Source: Acidobacteriota bacterium (GTDB lineage Bacteria > Acidobacteriota > Terriglobia > Terriglobales > Acidobacteriaceae). From it: DNA of 5,761 nt. Shown one piece after another: positions 4,482-5,761 of the stretch (position 1 is its first letter; each line of letters opens with the position of its first letter). A program made the position numbers and the translations under genes. The notes beneath the pieces are model-generated. The model did no database searches and had not been told where the DNA came from. It saw nothing but the letters and a program-made list of their open reading frames with translations. The stretch covers positions 1-5,761 of the forward strand of contig JANXQR010000192.1 in the NCBI GenBank assembly GCA_025353435.1. The letters are read 5' to 3'.

Positions 4482-5033
4482 CTAGTTGCAATCTAGCCTC
4501 CACGCGGCGACGTTGCTGCAAAGCACGCTTTTCGAGAATGAAAACCGGATATCTCGCCTCGGCCAGCGCGCCCTATAGCTCACACTATTTCTCCAGGTCT
4601 GTCTTGCGGATGTAATTCCTGAAGAGCAGAGGATAATCACTCCCTCATTTTGCGCGGAATTGTGCTTCAGTATCTCTTCGGCAACCTCGCCTTCACGAAC
4701 GACAATTTGCGCCGAGCAGAAAAGTTGAGCCTCCCGCCACGCTTCATACGGAAGCCTAGATACCACTTCAGCTGGGGTTCGAGAGGCTGTTTCCGAATCG
4801 GATTGATAGCGCCCGACAACATGCGGAATCGACAGATTTGCGTGAGCGTCCTGTGCGAGCCGCGAAGCGAAGCCGATCTGGACTTGACAATCCGAATCCA
4901 GCGAAACAGCCAGAGTAACGTGTCTTACTGTTAAGGCATTCTGTGAGGAAAGACTTATTCTCGCAGCAATCGTTCGACAATGAACGAGTACACCTGTCCC
5001 TGTTCCAATTACAGCCAGACCATTTCCAGTTTA
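4482..5033 (-). pseudogene. Universal stress protein (UspA family), degraded
   Basis: Read from the high-coordinate end, one frame is open from after TAA 5033-5031 to TGA-region 4482 but has no start codon at its front. It encodes LTVRHVTLAVSLDSD at about 4937-4893 (USP first strand), a helix ASRLAQDAHANLS and strand IPHVV. It then gives VVREGEVAEEILKHNSAQNE and GVIILCSSGIT, the USP C-terminal half with a nucleotide-loop-like motif. After NSVSYR the family end reappears in another frame as ALAEARYPVFIL (to 4534), so a two-base GC gain in the gcgcgc run near 4565-4571 explains the shift. The part above 4922 (TGNGLAVIGTGTGV...) may be the end of a preceding USP domain, suggesting a once-tandem protein. 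GTG 4766 could at best start a partial product. It faces nuoG divergently. Confidence 0.65.
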
Positions 5034-5079
5034 TTGTTGGAGGCATAGGCTCAAGGCAATCCGGCGGTCGCAGGAATCA

Positions 5080-5761
5080 ATGGCTGAAGTCACGATCATC
5101 GTTGATGGAAAGACGATCCAGGCAGCGTCTGGTTCACTGCTTATCGATGCGTGTAAGCGGGTAGGGATTGAGATCCCATCTTTCTGCTACTACCCGGGTC
5201 TCTCTCTCCAGGGCGCCTGCCGCATGTGCCTTGTGGAGATCGCAAAAGTGCCAAAGTTGCAGACTGCGTGCACGACTGTCGTGACGGAGGGCATGACTGT
5301 CACAACAGAAAGCCCAACTGTACGGCAGAGCCGGAAGGCCATGCTGGAGTTTGTCCTGCAGAATCACCCTCTCGATTGTCCGGTTTGCGATGCAGGCGGC
5401 CAATGCGAACTTCAAGATGCCACCTACACATACGGAGCCGCGGAGTCGCGGTTGGTGGACATAAAGAATCACCGCGATGAGCAGCAATGGTCGCCAATTG
5501 TGTATTTCGACCGACCGCGGTGCATCATGTGCTATCGCTGCGTCCGAGTATGCGGAGAAGGAATGGACGTTTGGGCATTGGGAATCGCCAACCGCAACTC
5601 GTCCCAGTTGATTGTGCCCAACAAGGAAGAGCATCTGGAGTGCGAGGAATGCGGGATGTGCATTGATATCTGCCCCGTCGGCGCACTCACTTCGGGCCCA
5701 TACCGATATAAGACACGCCCCTGGGAGATGAAGCACACCTCGACGATCTGCACGCATTGCG
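5080..5761 (+). CDS. nuoG: NADH-quinone oxidoreductase subunit G (NuoG), N-terminal part, 3' end outside window
   Basis: This is the large Fe-S subunit of the complex I peripheral arm, which passes electrons from the NADH-oxidising module toward quinone. The 227 visible residues hold: a plant-type [2Fe-2S] domain with C36, C47, C50, C64; the His/Cys [4Fe-4S] (N3) site H96, C100, C103, C109; two [4Fe-4S] clusters formed by C148, C151, C154, C158 and C188, C191, C194, C198; and the start of the molybdopterin-oxidoreductase-like domain with C224 and C227. The latter could mark an extra cluster, as in NuoG proteins carrying N7. ATG 5080 follows AGGA four bases before. Upstream there is no nuoE or nuoF, unlike the usual nuoEFG order. 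A related HoxU or formate dehydrogenase alpha subunit is possible, because they share this domain order; the absent C-terminal part would decide. Confidence 0.88.
   Translation, partial: MAEVTIIVDGKTIQAASGSLLIDACKRVGIEIPSFCYYPGLSLQGACRMCLVEIAKVPKLQTACTTVVTEGMTVTTESPTVRQSRKAMLEFVLQNHPLDCPVCDAGGQCELQDATYTYGAAESRLVDIKNHRDEQQWSPIVYFDRPRCIMCYRCVRVCGEGMDVWALGIANRNSSQLIVPNKEEHLECEECGMCIDICPVGALTSGPYRYKTRPWEMKHTSTICTHC

Noticed and set aside
5134..5757. 207-codon minus-strand frame opposite nuoG
   Set aside because: Antisense shadow: the plus strand encodes NuoG with every expected Fe-S ligand in order.

Overview
The window looks like bacterial chromosomal DNA with moderate to high GC. The gene families (a cupin fused to DUF2249, a short secreted beta-rich protein, tandem universal-stress-protein pieces and a NuoG) fit an acidobacterium best. 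That placement is an inference from family resemblance only. No phage genes, transposase genes, CRISPR array, rRNA or tRNA were seen.

Layout. (1) 1-399, plus: C-terminal part of a Crp/Fnr-type regulator, cut by the window edge. (2) 394-665, minus: a broken region joining the front half of a 4Fe-4S/7Fe ferredoxin (with a frameshift) to the last ~48 residues of ArgC. (3) 821-1420, minus: an intact cupin-DUF2249 protein. (4) 1922-2494, minus: an exported protein with two similar beta modules. (5) 2687-3286: about 600 bases with no secure gene, holding a short direct repeat and two tiny overlapping reading frames, one leading into a membrane-segment-like stretch. (6) 3287-3559, plus: the N-terminal stub of a ferredoxin-NADP-reductase-like flavoprotein with a foreign tail, followed by an intact DUF4177-like small protein (3593-3799). 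(7) 3800-4079: a spacer with a 12-pair inverted repeat. (8) 4080-4460, plus: a stand-alone CheY-like receiver protein whose only usable start is CTG. (9) About 4482-5033, minus: a degraded universal stress protein. (10) 5080 to the end, plus: the first 227 residues of NuoG, with all N-terminal Fe-S ligands present.

The strongest non-genic signal is a 20-bp sequence repeated exactly at 1491-1510 and 2667-2686. It contains an 18-bp imperfect palindrome with core GACT-TG-AGTC. Both copies lie upstream of minus-strand genes (cupin-DUF2249 and the exported protein), and each is followed after exactly 20 bases by a TANNNT hexamer suited to a -10 element. This predicts one activator controlling both genes from a class-II-like position near -41. 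The GACT-N2-AGTC core resembles the core of the mycobacterial DosR (hypoxia/dormancy) box, but no cognate regulator is visible here.

Taken together, the window reads as a redox or low-oxygen stress neighbourhood (Crp/Fnr regulator, ferredoxin, flavin reductase, universal stress protein, receiver protein, NuoG) in which several members are broken. The breaks could be real decay or small indel errors in the assembly. Several look like one- or two-base changes, so read-level checks matter.
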